From Halioglobus sp. (GTDB lineage Bacteria; Pseudomonadota; Gammaproteobacteria; Pseudomonadales; Halieaceae), in the NCBI GenBank assembly GCA_020443345.1, contig JAGRIH010000003.1:1-64000 (forward strand): a stretch of DNA of 64,000 nt, read 5' to 3'. The notes under the pieces were generated by a model. That model was not told the origin of the DNA, did no database searches, and saw nothing but the letters and a program-made list of their open reading frames with translations. Below, piece by piece: positions 25,734 through 34,314 of the stretch; positions within the stretch are counted from its first letter, which is position 1, and every line of letters starts with the position of its first letter. A program made the translations under genes and the position numbers.

Positions 25734-28004
25734 TCAGAACTGATAGGACAGTTCCACACCGTAGGTGCGCGGTTCGCCAAAGTAACTGACCGTCCACAGG
25801 CCGAACGGAATGGTGCTCACGCGATAGTCCTCATCCGTGAGGTTCTTGCCCCAGGCGGCAATCTGTAACGATTGTCCATCGCCCACCGGGATTTCCGACA
25901 GGGTCAGACGGGCGTTGAGCAAGTCGTAACTCTCGATCTGGGAGACCGCGTTTTGCACCGGGTTCACATAGGGCACGTAGTCATCCTGGTAGCTCCAGTC
26001 CAACCGCGCCGTCAAATGACCCCAGTCGTAGACGGCAACATCATATTGCAGGCCCAGACTGGCAGTGTTTTCCCCGGCATAGGGAAAGTCCCGCGAGTCC
26101 TTGAAGTCGCCGGTTTCTCCGGTAAATGGATCGACCTCCAGGAACTCGTCGTATTCGGGGTCGAGGTAGCCGTAGTTCAGACTGATGGTAAGCGGCTCGA
26201 TCGGCTGCGCCAACAGCTCCAGTTCGAAACCGCGGATAGTCGCCTTGCCGGCGTTGTCCACGGTGGAGGCCGCCCCACCGCCGGAGACGAACACGGTAAA
26301 CTGCATGTCCTTCAACTTGTTTTCAAAGGCTGCCACGTTAACCTGCAGGCGGTTATCCAGCCAGCGGGACTTCAGTCCCAGCTCGTAGGAAGTCACCTCT
26401 TCCGGGTCGTATGGCTTCACGAACAGGTCTTGGGTGCTGGACTCGCCGTTGAAACCGCCTGATTTCCAGCCCTCGGAAACCTTGCCATACACGCTGATGT
26501 CGTCCGTCAACTCCCAGTTGGCAATAAAGGTGGGCGACACGTTGCTCCAACTGTCATCCACTTCGGTAAAGGGAATCACCGGGAACGCATTTGGATGGAA
26601 GATATACTGCTCTTTATCTTCCTCGGTCCAGCGAATACCAACACTCAGTGTCAGGCGATCATCCGCCCAGGACCAACCCGGCCGCCAGTCCACTTGACCG
26701 AAAGCCGCAATGGTCTCGTTGTCCATGCCATATTCGTTGTTGTTGGTGGGAAAGCCGTAGATGGACATGAAACTGATGGGGTTGATCACGTCCCCCTGTT
26801 CGGTGAACCAGTAAAGACCCGCCACATAGTTGGTGCGTTCGGTCTGACCCACCAACTGGAACTCCTGGGATGTCTGGTCGTAATCGAGATCGCGCCCGGA
26901 GTGGAAAAAGTCCAGCGGAGAACCGTCGATATCAATGATGTCCTCCCAGTGCATGTCGCGGTAGGCGGTGATGGAACGCAGGGTCACGTCACCCAGAACG
27001 CCCCAGTTGCCGGCATCCCAATCGATATGCAGGGCGTGGCCGATGGTCTTGGAATTTTCGTACCACGACTGCTCGTTACTGATCGCATCGACGCGCTTGC
27101 TGTCGCTGGTCAGATAGGGGTTGAGCACACCGTCCACTGGCAGAACAATGCCGCCGCCGATATCGAGCCCGGAACCGGCCGGCACGTCGGTCAACTGCCC
27201 GGCGGTCGGGGTGCTCTCTATATTGCTGTAGTCAAAGCTGTACGTCACGTCGACGGCAGAGCCCTCCCACAACAGCGCCAGCCGCCCCGCCTCATTGTTG
27301 ATGTCCTTGAAGGCGCTACTGGAAGGCGGGCCGGCCAGGGGGTTGCCGAAGGGGTCGGGGACATTATCCGTAAAGCCGTCGCGCTCCTTCTTGAACAGCC
27401 CCAGGTTGGCCTTGAAGCTGCCGCCGGCGAAATCCACCGCGGGGGTATCGACGCTGCCGAATACCGAGTAGAAGCCCTCGTTGCCCACGTTGACCTTCAG
27501 ATTACCGCCGATTTCGCCGCTGGGCTTTCGGGTAATCAGGTTCACCGCGCCGCCCACCGTGTTCTTGCCGTACAGGGTGCCCTGCGGGCCGCGCAGCACC
27601 TCTACCCGCTCCAGTTCCACGATATCGAAAATGGCGCCGATATTCTTGCCGATGAAAACGCCGTCCAGGTACAGACCCACCGGAGGCTCCCAGGTGATGG
27701 CCGGGTTGAAAGTCACCGAACCACGAATGGAAATTGTCGCCGCCGTGCTGTTGGAGGGCGTCTCGACAATCTGCACGTTGGGGGCAAACTGCCCGATGTC
27801 GTACACATCGCTGATGCCCTGCTGTTCCAGTGCCGCCGCGTCGAAGGCGGAAATGGCCACCGGGGTGTCCTGCAGCGACTGCTCGCGCTTCTGGGCGGTG
27901 ACGATGACTTCTTCCAGCATGCCGCTCTGGGCCACGGTGAGCGGTGTCGCGAGCAGGTTGCCCAGCGCGAGCGCACACACGAGTCGTTTTTTTTGGTAGA
28001 ACAT
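25734..28004 (-). CDS. TonB-dependent outer-membrane receptor
   Basis: A 756-residue receptor. After the signal peptide comes the TonB box EEVIVTAQKR, a plug domain with VEVLRGPQGTLYGKNTVGGA, and a long beta-barrel ending in YGVELSYQF with the terminal Phe that directs barrel assembly. The sequence type (plug with SIRG and GLYLDGVFIGK) matches the FyuA-like receptors abundant in sphingomonads and marine gammaproteobacteria that live on hydrophobic or polycyclic compounds. The start at 28004 follows AGGGGAG. Its position between SDR genes of the cluster suggests uptake of the cluster substrate rather than iron. Confidence 0.92.
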   Translation of the reverse strand: MFYQKKRLVCALALGNLLATPLTVAQSGMLEEVIVTAQKREQSLQDTPVAISAFDAAALEQQGISDVYDIGQFAPNVQIVETPSNSTAATISIRGSVTFNPAITWEPPVGLYLDGVFIGKNIGAIFDIVELERVEVLRGPQGTLYGKNTVGGAVNLITRKPSGEIGGNLKVNVGNEGFYSVFGSVDTPAVDFAGGSFKANLGLFKKERDGFTDNVPDPFGNPLAGPPSSSAFKDINNEAGRLALLWEGSAVDVTYSFDYSNIESTPTAGQLTDVPAGSGLDIGGGIVLPVDGVLNPYLTSDSKRVDAISNEQSWYENSKTIGHALHIDWDAGNWGVLGDVTLRSITAYRDMHWEDIIDIDGSPLDFFHSGRDLDYDQTSQEFQLVGQTERTNYVAGLYWFTEQGDVINPISFMSIYGFPTNNNEYGMDNETIAAFGQVDWRPGWSWADDRLTLSVGIRWTEEDKEQYIFHPNAFPVIPFTEVDDSWSNVSPTFIANWELTDDISVYGKVSEGWKSGGFNGESSTQDLFVKPYDPEEVTSYELGLKSRWLDNRLQVNVAAFENKLKDMQFTVFVSGGGAASTVDNAGKATIRGFELELLAQPIEPLTISLNYGYLDPEYDEFLEVDPFTGETGDFKDSRDFPYAGENTASLGLQYDVAVYDWGHLTARLDWSYQDDYVPYVNPVQNAVSQIESYDLLNARLTLSEIPVGDGQSLQIAAWGKNLTDEDYRVSTIPFGLWTVSYFGEPRTYGVELSYQF

Positions 28005-28288
28005 GGAAACACTCCCCTTTAATGTCTTGGATAAACTGGTCCTGACCCGGCTGGTACAGCGAGCATCCAACCCGGATTCTCTCGCATCTCTCACCCGCCT
28101 CCACCACCCGACACTGCGTTGTTGATCCGGCATCGGGGCAATAGCAGCTAGTTGCGCCACAGGACAGTAACAGATTCTTCCCAAACTGGAATGAAAAGAT
28201 ATGTCACTATTTGGCCATATTCGAATGAAATCCGGCCAGGCCCGGCAGCCCGTTCACACGGCGGTGACGAGGGACTGCCGGCAGGGTT

Positions 28289-28897
28289 TCAGCTCTTGGG
28301 GGAGGCACCGTGCGCGCCGAGATAGTGCGACGCCGGTACCGGGTTTTCCTCCAGCTTGCGGTTGATCTCGTACAGCCGCTCGTAGCGGGTTTCACGGATC
28401 AGCCAGCGGCCGTCCACCTTCACATAGCGGTCCCAGTACAGGGCGGTGCCGGTGGTAAAGGACTTGTAATTGAGGTTCCACATATTGTCCGCCAGGTACC
28501 AGATCCCGGTGGCCTCGGTGTCGCTGAGCATCTGGATCTCCGGGTGGTGGCCGTTGTGGTGGCCGATGGCCTGGTTGTTGAAAGCGTACTTGAGGCTCTC
28601 CAGGTAGGCCGGCTTGCCCTCCAGCTTCCACTCGTAGCTGCCGCCGAGAAAGTGCACGAACACATCGTCGTGACACAGCGTCGCCAGTTCCTCCAGATTG
28701 GCGGTATCGACACAGCGGAAGTAAGCGTACTTCAACTGCCGGATCGCCTCCATGTCCATCAGGCGCTGGATATCCGCGCGCAGCGCCTCCACATCGCCCG
28801 CGGCGGCCTGCAGCGGCAATCCGGGCTCGATGCCCATGGTGGTTTTGTTCAGGGGGCGGCGCTGGGCGCCGCTGTCGGGCTGGTTGGTCTCGCTCAT
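28289..28897 (-). CDS. SnoaL-like protein similar to bile-acid 7-alpha-dehydratase BaiE
   Basis: A 202-residue NTF2-fold protein. Residues corresponding to the BaiE active site are present: Y59 and D64 in YFRCVD, H117 in NGHHPEI and R174 in RYERLYE. The framework DTEATGIWYL also parallels BaiE. BaiE removes the 7-alpha-hydroxyl of bile-acid CoA esters; Hsh2 does the same in aerobic bile-salt degraders. The N-terminal 35 residues are extra and low in structure. The start at 28897 follows AGGAGATC. It lies next to the HsdA-like gene, which supports a hydroxysteroid-like substrate, but other SnoaL activities are possible. Confidence 0.75.
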   Translation of the reverse strand: MSETNQPDSGAQRRPLNKTTMGIEPGLPLQAAAGDVEALRADIQRLMDMEAIRQLKYAYFRCVDTANLEELATLCHDDVFVHFLGGSYEWKLEGKPAYLESLKYAFNNQAIGHHNGHHPEIQMLSDTEATGIWYLADNMWNLNYKSFTTGTALYWDRYVKVDGRWLIRETRYERLYEINRKLEENPVPASHYLGAHGASPKS

Positions 28898-28940
28898 GGG
28901 GATCTCCTGTGTTTTATAAAACAAGCATCCAATGGCACCG

Positions 28941-29714
28941 CTAAAAATACTGCGGGCGTAACTGCGCATCGATGCCGCCGTCGATAAAGTAGACACCGCC
29001 GTGCATATAGCCGGCGCGCGGCGACATTAAAAAACCGATCAGCTCGGCAATCTCCGCGGGCTCCGCGCGGCGCCCCAGCGGTGGCACGAAGTTCCGGATC
29101 GCCTGCCCGAAGCGCGGGTCGTCCAGGCCGGCCTGCAGCAGGGGTGTCTGCACCACGCCGGGGGCGACCGCGTTGAGGCGCACGCCGGCGCTGCCCCAGG
29201 TGCCGGCCAGTTCGCGCACGCGGCAGGTCAGCGCGAACTTGGAACCGCCGTAGACCACCTGGCCCATCTCGACCTCGTCGGCCAGTTGCAGGGCCAGGGC
29301 CTCGTCATCGGCCATAAAGGCCTGGAACAGGGCGCTGTCGCGCCACGTCTCCTCCACCAGCGAAATCGAGTTAGAGGACACGACCACGGCGGCGGACTCG
29401 CTGCCCTGTATCAGGGCCTCGAACAAACCCTCCAGGAAGGCGGTGGCGCCAAAGTAGTTTACCGCGGCGATTTTGGACAGGGGCGAAACCGTCGGTCCCA
29501 ATCCGGCGCAGCAGACCAGGCCGTCCAGCGCCCCCTTGCAGCGCGCCAGCACGTCCGCGACCGCCGCCTGCCGGCCATCCGGTGTGGACAGGTCCGCCAG
29601 GATATCCGCATCGCGAATATCCACCCCGATAATCGACTTTCCGGCGGCGCGCAGGGCTTCGCACGTGGCCGCGCCGATACCCGAGGCCGAGCCGGTTACA
29701 ACAATGGGATTCAT
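28941..29714 (-). CDS. hsdA: 3-alpha-hydroxysteroid dehydrogenase/carbonyl reductase-like SDR
   Basis: A 257-residue SDR, the same length as HsdA of Comamonas testosteroni as I recall it. Several blocks match that enzyme: DGLVCCAGLGP, VNYFGAT, PLLQAGLDDPR, FVPPLGRRAEP and the end IDGGIDAQLRP. The catalytic residues fall at the same numbers, Ser 113/114, Y155 and K159. HsdA oxidises the 3-alpha-hydroxyl of bile acids and androsterone with NAD. The Rossmann motif is GSASGIG. It is transcribed with the BaiE-like gene 43 bp downstream. The match to this subfamily is the strongest sign that the island acts on steroid-like rings. Confidence 0.78.
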   Translation of the reverse strand: MNPIVVTGSASGIGAATCEALRAAGKSIIGVDIRDADILADLSTPDGRQAAVADVLARCKGALDGLVCCAGLGPTVSPLSKIAAVNYFGATAFLEGLFEALIQGSESAAVVVSSNSISLVEETWRDSALFQAFMADDEALALQLADEVEMGQVVYGGSKFALTCRVRELAGTWGSAGVRLNAVAPGVVQTPLLQAGLDDPRFGQAIRNFVPPLGRRAEPAEIAELIGFLMSPRAGYMHGGVYFIDGGIDAQLRPQYF

Positions 29715-29833
29715 AATTTGCTCCAGTGCTGGTGATATGCACAGACGCCAGACACAGCCACCATCAAACCATTAGCTGCTGGTTACTATAGACCGATTTG
29801 GAAGCGAGTACAGATTCCCGGCACACATCGTGG

Positions 29834-31957
29834 TTACCCGATCTGCACCGCCAGTTCCGCCGCCGACTCCATGGCGCCCTCGATATAACCCACCCCGTTG
29901 CAGTCGCCGATGGTGTGCGTCACCAGTCCGCGCTCGCGCAGGCTGTCGGCAAGCTGGGTATTACCGGTGGCACCTTTGGCCACCACCACGTGGTCGGCAT
30001 CCAGGGCGCGGCGCTGGCCGCGATAATTGGTGTAGCTGACCTGCCGCTCATCGATGCTGATGTCCCGGGCGCTGTGGAGCAGGGTGACCCCGAGGTGGCG
30101 CAATTCCTCCAGCAGGCGCATGCGGCGCACCAGATAGAGCCCTTTGCCGGCGCGCGCGGTGGTGTCGATCACTGTCACCCGCCGGCCGCGTTCGGCCAGG
30201 AACTCGGCCAGTTCCAGTCCCACCAGTTCGGCCCCGATGATCACCACGTTTTTGCCCAGCGGCATCCACACTTTCGACACCTGCCGCAGCAGCACCGGGC
30301 GCTTGGTGATGCCGGTGGTCGCCCCGAGGCGACCCAGGGTGAGGGTGGTCGAGCTCAGCTTGCGGCGCAGGCCTTCGTCCGCCTCACCCAGCACCAGCGC
30401 GCGCATTTCATCGCCGCTGAAGACGAAGTCGCGATTATTGCCGGGAATCTCCGGCATGGTGCGTTTGGCCCCGGTGGCGACGACCACCTCGTCGACCCCC
30501 ATCTCCTGCAACAGCTCGGGGGTGGCGGTGCAGTTGAGCCGCACCTCCACCGCCGACGCCTGCATCTGCCGGCGCAGCCAGTGCAGCAGGCGCTCGTTGG
30601 CCGGGTAGGCCACGCTGGCAAACTCCAGCGTACCGCCCAGGCGGTCGCCGCGCTCCAGCAGGGTCACCCGGTGGCCCCGCTGGGCCAGGCGGCGCGCGAC
30701 TTCCATGCCGGCGGGGCCGGCACCTATCACCGCGATATGCTTGCTGTTGCTGGTGGTCACCAGGGCCCGCTCGCGCTCGAAGGCGGTCTCGGGGTTGACC
30801 GCGCATTTCACCGGTTTGAGTACGTAAATCTGGCTGACGCAGCAGTAGCAGTACACGCAGGGACGAATCTGCTCCGGCGTGCCGGCCAATACCTTGTTGG
30901 GCAGGTCGGGGTCGGCCAGCAGCTTGCGTCCCATGCCGAAAAAATCAAAATCACCGACAGCGATATGGCGGTCGGCGGACGCCGGCTCGATACGCCCGGA
31001 GGTGATTACCGGTATGCGCACAGCGGCCTTGATACTCGCAGCGTTCGCCACCAGCCATTCCGGCCGGTGCGGGATATTCGACTCGGAGTGCATGGCGCCG
31101 CGCGACGTGTCGTGGCGGGCGCTGACGGTGATGGCGTCGACGCCGGCCGCCTCGGCCAGTTTGGCGGTGGCGCGCGCATCCGCCAGGGTAATCCCCTCGC
31201 TCTGGCCGTACTCGCCCGAGTCCAGCTTGCACCACAGTGGGTAATCCGGGCCGACCGCCTCGCGAATGGCGCGAATGATATCCAGCAGCAGGCGCGCGCG
31301 GTTTTCCAGGCTGCCGCCGTACTCGTCGTCGCGCTGGTTGGACAGCGGCGACAGAAAATCGGAAATGACATAGCCGTGGCCGCCGTGGATTTCCACGCCG
31401 TCGAGCCCGGCACTGCGGGCGCGCACTGCCGCCGCGGCAAACCGGTCCACGAGGGTATCGATGTCCTCGCGCGTCATCACGCGCAGGCTCACTTCCGGCG
31501 CATCGGGGTTGAACATGGCGGACAGTTCGCTCTCCAGGAAGCCATCCTGCACGTCGCCCTGCTTGACCACCGGGTAGGACGGCACCCACAGGGGGCGCCC
31601 CCGGGCGCGGTCCTCCGCCGCCACCATGCCGCCGTGGTGCAACTGCGCCGCCACCTTGGCGCCGTGCCGGTGCGCCGCCTCGGCCAGCGCGCTCAAGCCC
31701 GGGATGAAGCGGTCCTCCGATATCGCGATCTGCCGCGGCTGGTTGCCGCCGTCGGGCCACGCCACCCCCGCCGAGCCCAGCACTATCAGGCCCGCGCCCC
31801 CGCGGGCCTGGCGCTCGTGGAAGTCGATGATGCGCTCGCCGCAGGTACCGTCCTCCTCCGCGAGGTTGACGCCCATGGCCATCACCACCATGCGGTTCTT
31901 GAGCACCATCTTGCCGATATAACCGGGTTTGACCAACTGACTGAAGTGCTTTTTCAT
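29834..31957 (-). CDS. Old-Yellow-Enzyme-type FMN/FAD/Fe-S reductase (dienoyl-CoA reductase or BaiCD family)
   Basis: A 707-residue multidomain oxidoreductase. The N-terminal FMN barrel has AQLHHGG, GVEIHGGHGYVISDFLSP and NQRDDEYGGSLENR. An Fe-S cluster motif follows, CVYCYCC then VKCAVNP, with spacing CX2CX2CX11C instead of the CX2CX3CX11C of FadH as I recall it. The C-terminal half has two dinucleotide sites, VIGAGPAGMEVA and VVIIGAELVGLELA. Family members reduce 2,4-dienoyl-CoA or desaturate 3-oxo-steroid-CoA esters (BaiCD, BaiH). It is the last gene of the minus-strand operon that begins at the operator near 36978. The start at 31957 is the ATG after a short in-frame leader. Confidence 0.87.
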   Translation of the reverse strand: MKKHFSQLVKPGYIGKMVLKNRMVVMAMGVNLAEEDGTCGERIIDFHERQARGGAGLIVLGSAGVAWPDGGNQPRQIAISEDRFIPGLSALAEAAHRHGAKVAAQLHHGGMVAAEDRARGRPLWVPSYPVVKQGDVQDGFLESELSAMFNPDAPEVSLRVMTREDIDTLVDRFAAAAVRARSAGLDGVEIHGGHGYVISDFLSPLSNQRDDEYGGSLENRARLLLDIIRAIREAVGPDYPLWCKLDSGEYGQSEGITLADARATAKLAEAAGVDAITVSARHDTSRGAMHSESNIPHRPEWLVANAASIKAAVRIPVITSGRIEPASADRHIAVGDFDFFGMGRKLLADPDLPNKVLAGTPEQIRPCVYCYCCVSQIYVLKPVKCAVNPETAFERERALVTTSNSKHIAVIGAGPAGMEVARRLAQRGHRVTLLERGDRLGGTLEFASVAYPANERLLHWLRRQMQASAVEVRLNCTATPELLQEMGVDEVVVATGAKRTMPEIPGNNRDFVFSGDEMRALVLGEADEGLRRKLSSTTLTLGRLGATTGITKRPVLLRQVSKVWMPLGKNVVIIGAELVGLELAEFLAERGRRVTVIDTTARAGKGLYLVRRMRLLEELRHLGVTLLHSARDISIDERQVSYTNYRGQRRALDADHVVVAKGATGNTQLADSLRERGLVTHTIGDCNGVGYIEGAMESAAELAVQIG

Positions 31958-31996
31958 GGAGTGCGTTCCCACTGGTCGCGACAGACCAGATGACTG

Positions 31997-32710
31997 TTAG
32001 TGAGGGGCGCTGATAACGTACTGGCTGGTTTGCACCACGTCGATGCGGCCGCGATCGATAAAGCGGTCGCAGCTCTCCATCATTCGGCCCAGGTGCCGGT
32101 TGAACTTCTCTTCGTCATCCACGGCGTCAAAGAACACCCGGGGGTCGGTCATGGCTGCTGTCTCGAAGCACTCCTCGACGATACCGCTGTAGGCCGGCGC
32201 GTCGTAACTCAGCGGGCGCACCACCAGGTTCTGCGTGTACTCGAAATTGTCCTGGGTCTCCACGGCGACCGGTGTGTGTTGATTCTGCCAGGCTTCGAGC
32301 CAGGCTTCGTGCGACAGCCGCGGCGGCCGCTTGAGTACCGCTATCTGGGAAAAACCCGCAGTGCGCTGCGGGGGGACCGGCGGGTGCCGCGTATTGACGA
32401 TGGGCTGGGATTCGCAGACCAGGTAGGCCGCCGTGCGGGCGCTGGCTGCGCGGATGATGTCGTCGACCGGCTGGCGCAGCGTGTCCACCGCGCTGGACAC
32501 CCAGACCTGCGCGAAGGCCGCCATCTGCGGCCGTGTGGCCACCTGTACCAGTGGCGCCGCCGGCGCTACCGCCGCATCGGCGATATTGAGCTGCAGGCCC
32601 CTCACTCCGAGTTCCAGCAGCTGCCGGGCGAGCTCGCCGCGCAACTGGTCACCCCAGCGCTCGACCGATACCTGCGGGTCACGCCACAGCAGGTAAATGA
32701 CTTTTTCCAT
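31997..32710 (-). CDS. EthD-domain protein, two ferredoxin-like lobes
   Basis: A 237-residue protein with two similar alpha/beta lobes. The first begins KVIYLLWRDPQVSVERWGDQL; the second begins near residue 122 with FSQIAVLKRPPRLSHEAW and then WQNQHTPVAVE, a typical EthD/dimeric-barrel motif with a conserved His. EthD-like proteins occur in many cyclic-compound catabolic operons, sometimes as small isomerases or lyases, often with no known role. It sits between the flavoprotein at 32744 and the OYE-type reductase with gaps of about 35-40 bp. Confidence 0.78.
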   Translation of the reverse strand: MEKVIYLLWRDPQVSVERWGDQLRGELARQLLELGVRGLQLNIADAAVAPAAPLVQVATRPQMAAFAQVWVSSAVDTLRQPVDDIIRAASARTAAYLVCESQPIVNTRHPPVPPQRTAGFSQIAVLKRPPRLSHEAWLEAWQNQHTPVAVETQDNFEYTQNLVVRPLSYDAPAYSGIVEECFETAAMTDPRVFFDAVDDEEKFNRHLGRMMESCDRFIDRGRIDVVQTSQYVISAPH

Positions 32711-32743
32711 GTTATCAGTTACTCCCTGTCGAACGCGGCACGA

Positions 32744-34222
32744 TCAACTCGCAATTGTCCCGGCTGCGTGTAGCGCAGCCTGTCGCCCGAAAAAGGTGGA
32801 ATCCCCGAGCGACAGGCCGGAGCTGTAGCTGTCCCCCCAGCGCGGCAGACCGCAGGCCGCGCGCCCCGCCGCGTAGAGACCGGGCACGATATCGCCGTCG
32901 CCGTTGAGCACCTGCCCGGTGGGCGCGGTGGACAGACCGCCCAGCGTAAAGGCCGCGGCGGGGAAATCCGCGGGGCTGTAGCTCAGCGCCGCAAAGGGTG
33001 CCTCAGTCAGCGGTTGCAGCCACTCGGGGGCCTTGTGGAACCAGGGGTCCTGCCCCTGTGCAGCGCAGTCGTTATACGCCTGCACCGTATGCGTGAGCGA
33101 ACCGGCGGGCAGTTCCAGTTCCCCCTCCACTTCTTCCCAGCTTTCCCCCACGGCGTGCACTTCCACATCCTGGTTGGTCAGCGGACGCGCGAAGGTGCTG
33201 TTGTCCAGCAGCAGCCAGGCGCGCGAGTTGGACTGGCGCAGGATGAAATGCGTCACGCGGCCGTGGTAGGCGTCTTCATTGATAAAGCGCTGACCCGCCT
33301 CATTGACAAAGATACCCTTGACCAGGCTGTCCGGGGGCATGTTGGGCATGGTGCTGAAAAACTGCTCCATCTGGATGGTTGCGGCGCCCACCGCCAAACC
33401 CATGCGGATACCGGAGCCGTCGTCATTGCCGGCGCTGGTATGGACGGAGCACGCCAGCGCCGCGGGCGCGTACTGGCGCACCATCGCCTCGTTGCTGATA
33501 AACCCTCCGGAGCACAGAATGACCCCGCCCAGGGCGCGCACGAAACGCGGCGCACCGTCGATGCGCACCACCAGGCCCAGCACCTGCCTGTGGTCATCGA
33601 CGACCAGGGTCAGGGCGCGGGCGGAATAATGAACGTCGGCCCCTAGACTCAGCGCCCGGTCCATCAGGCACTGCATGAGCTTCTTGCCCGCCCCCCAGCC
33701 CGCCAGTTGCGCGGCGTGCCCGCGGGGACAGGGCCTGGCCTGCTGCGCAAAGGGCCAGGCCGCCTCGCTGCCAGAGTACACCAGGGTGTCGTCCGTGGTG
33801 GGCTCCAGCCATTTGCCGGGGAGGTAGGTGCCCTTGAACGGCACCCCCTGTGCCACCAGCCAGTGATAGTGTGCCACCGCCTGCTCGGCGTACAGATCGA
33901 CCCTGGCGGCATCCGCGGCGGGCCCGCCGGCCAGCATCAGGTAGCGGCGAAAATCCTCGGTGGTATCCTCGAAACCGGCCGCGCGCTGCACCGGGGTGCC
34001 GCCATTGCCGCCCAGGTAGATTTCACCACCAGACAGCGCGGCGCTGCCGCCGCCACCGGCGGCCACTTCGAACACCAGTGTCCGGGCTCCGGCCAGGCGC
34101 GCCTCGATCGCGGCACTGGCACCGGCGGCGCCGAAACCGACCACGACGATATCGGCCTCCATATCCCACTGCGGTATGTCGCTGACACGACAGGGGCGGG
34201 ACGGGGAAAAATCGACTGTCAT
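32744..34222 (-). CDS. FAD-dependent dehydrogenase, KstD/fumarate-reductase superfamily
   Basis: A 492-residue flavoprotein. The dinucleotide motif VVGFGAAGASAAIEA is at residues 27-41, and SGGEIYLGGNGG is the second FAD contact. The C-terminal FAD motif reads GLYAAGRAACGLPRWGDSYSSG, where the superfamily has its final Gly-rich loop. Relatives include 3-ketosteroid delta-1 and delta-4 dehydrogenases and fumarate reductase-like enzymes. The tail differs from classical KstD (a Tyr is present but the glycine that follows is shifted), so I assign superfamily only. Operon position beside the Ltp set supports a ring dehydrogenation role. Confidence 0.82.
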   Translation of the reverse strand: MTVDFSPSRPCRVSDIPQWDMEADIVVVGFGAAGASAAIEARLAGARTLVFEVAAGGGGSAALSGGEIYLGGNGGTPVQRAAGFEDTTEDFRRYLMLAGGPAADAARVDLYAEQAVAHYHWLVAQGVPFKGTYLPGKWLEPTTDDTLVYSGSEAAWPFAQQARPCPRGHAAQLAGWGAGKKLMQCLMDRALSLGADVHYSARALTLVVDDHRQVLGLVVRIDGAPRFVRALGGVILCSGGFISNEAMVRQYAPAALACSVHTSAGNDDGSGIRMGLAVGAATIQMEQFFSTMPNMPPDSLVKGIFVNEAGQRFINEDAYHGRVTHFILRQSNSRAWLLLDNSTFARPLTNQDVEVHAVGESWEEVEGELELPAGSLTHTVQAYNDCAAQGQDPWFHKAPEWLQPLTEAPFAALSYSPADFPAAAFTLGGLSTAPTGQVLNGDGDIVPGLYAAGRAACGLPRWGDSYSSGLSLGDSTFFGRQAALHAAGTIAS

Positions 34223-34262
34223 AATTATTCTCGCTTGCCACTCACCGCGTGAGGCGACAAAT

Positions 34263-34293
34263 TAGCCGGGTTGAGGTTTGATTCACCCGGCTA
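34263..34293. other. Intergenic hairpin within the Ltp operon
   Basis: TAGCCGGGT and ACCCGGCTA form a perfect 9-bp stem around a 13-nt loop. It lies between the Ltp gene stop (34315) and the flavoprotein start (34222). No T-run follows, so it is not a classical terminator. It may set relative expression by RNA processing or stability. Confidence 0.45.
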
Positions 34294-34314
34294 TATCACA
34301 ACCTGGTTCACAGC

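Noticed and set aside
29798-31993. 731-codon plus-strand frame opposite the OYE-type reductase
   Set aside because: Antisense shadow: His/Gln/Gly-rich composition and no family motif, while the opposite strand encodes a complete enzyme.
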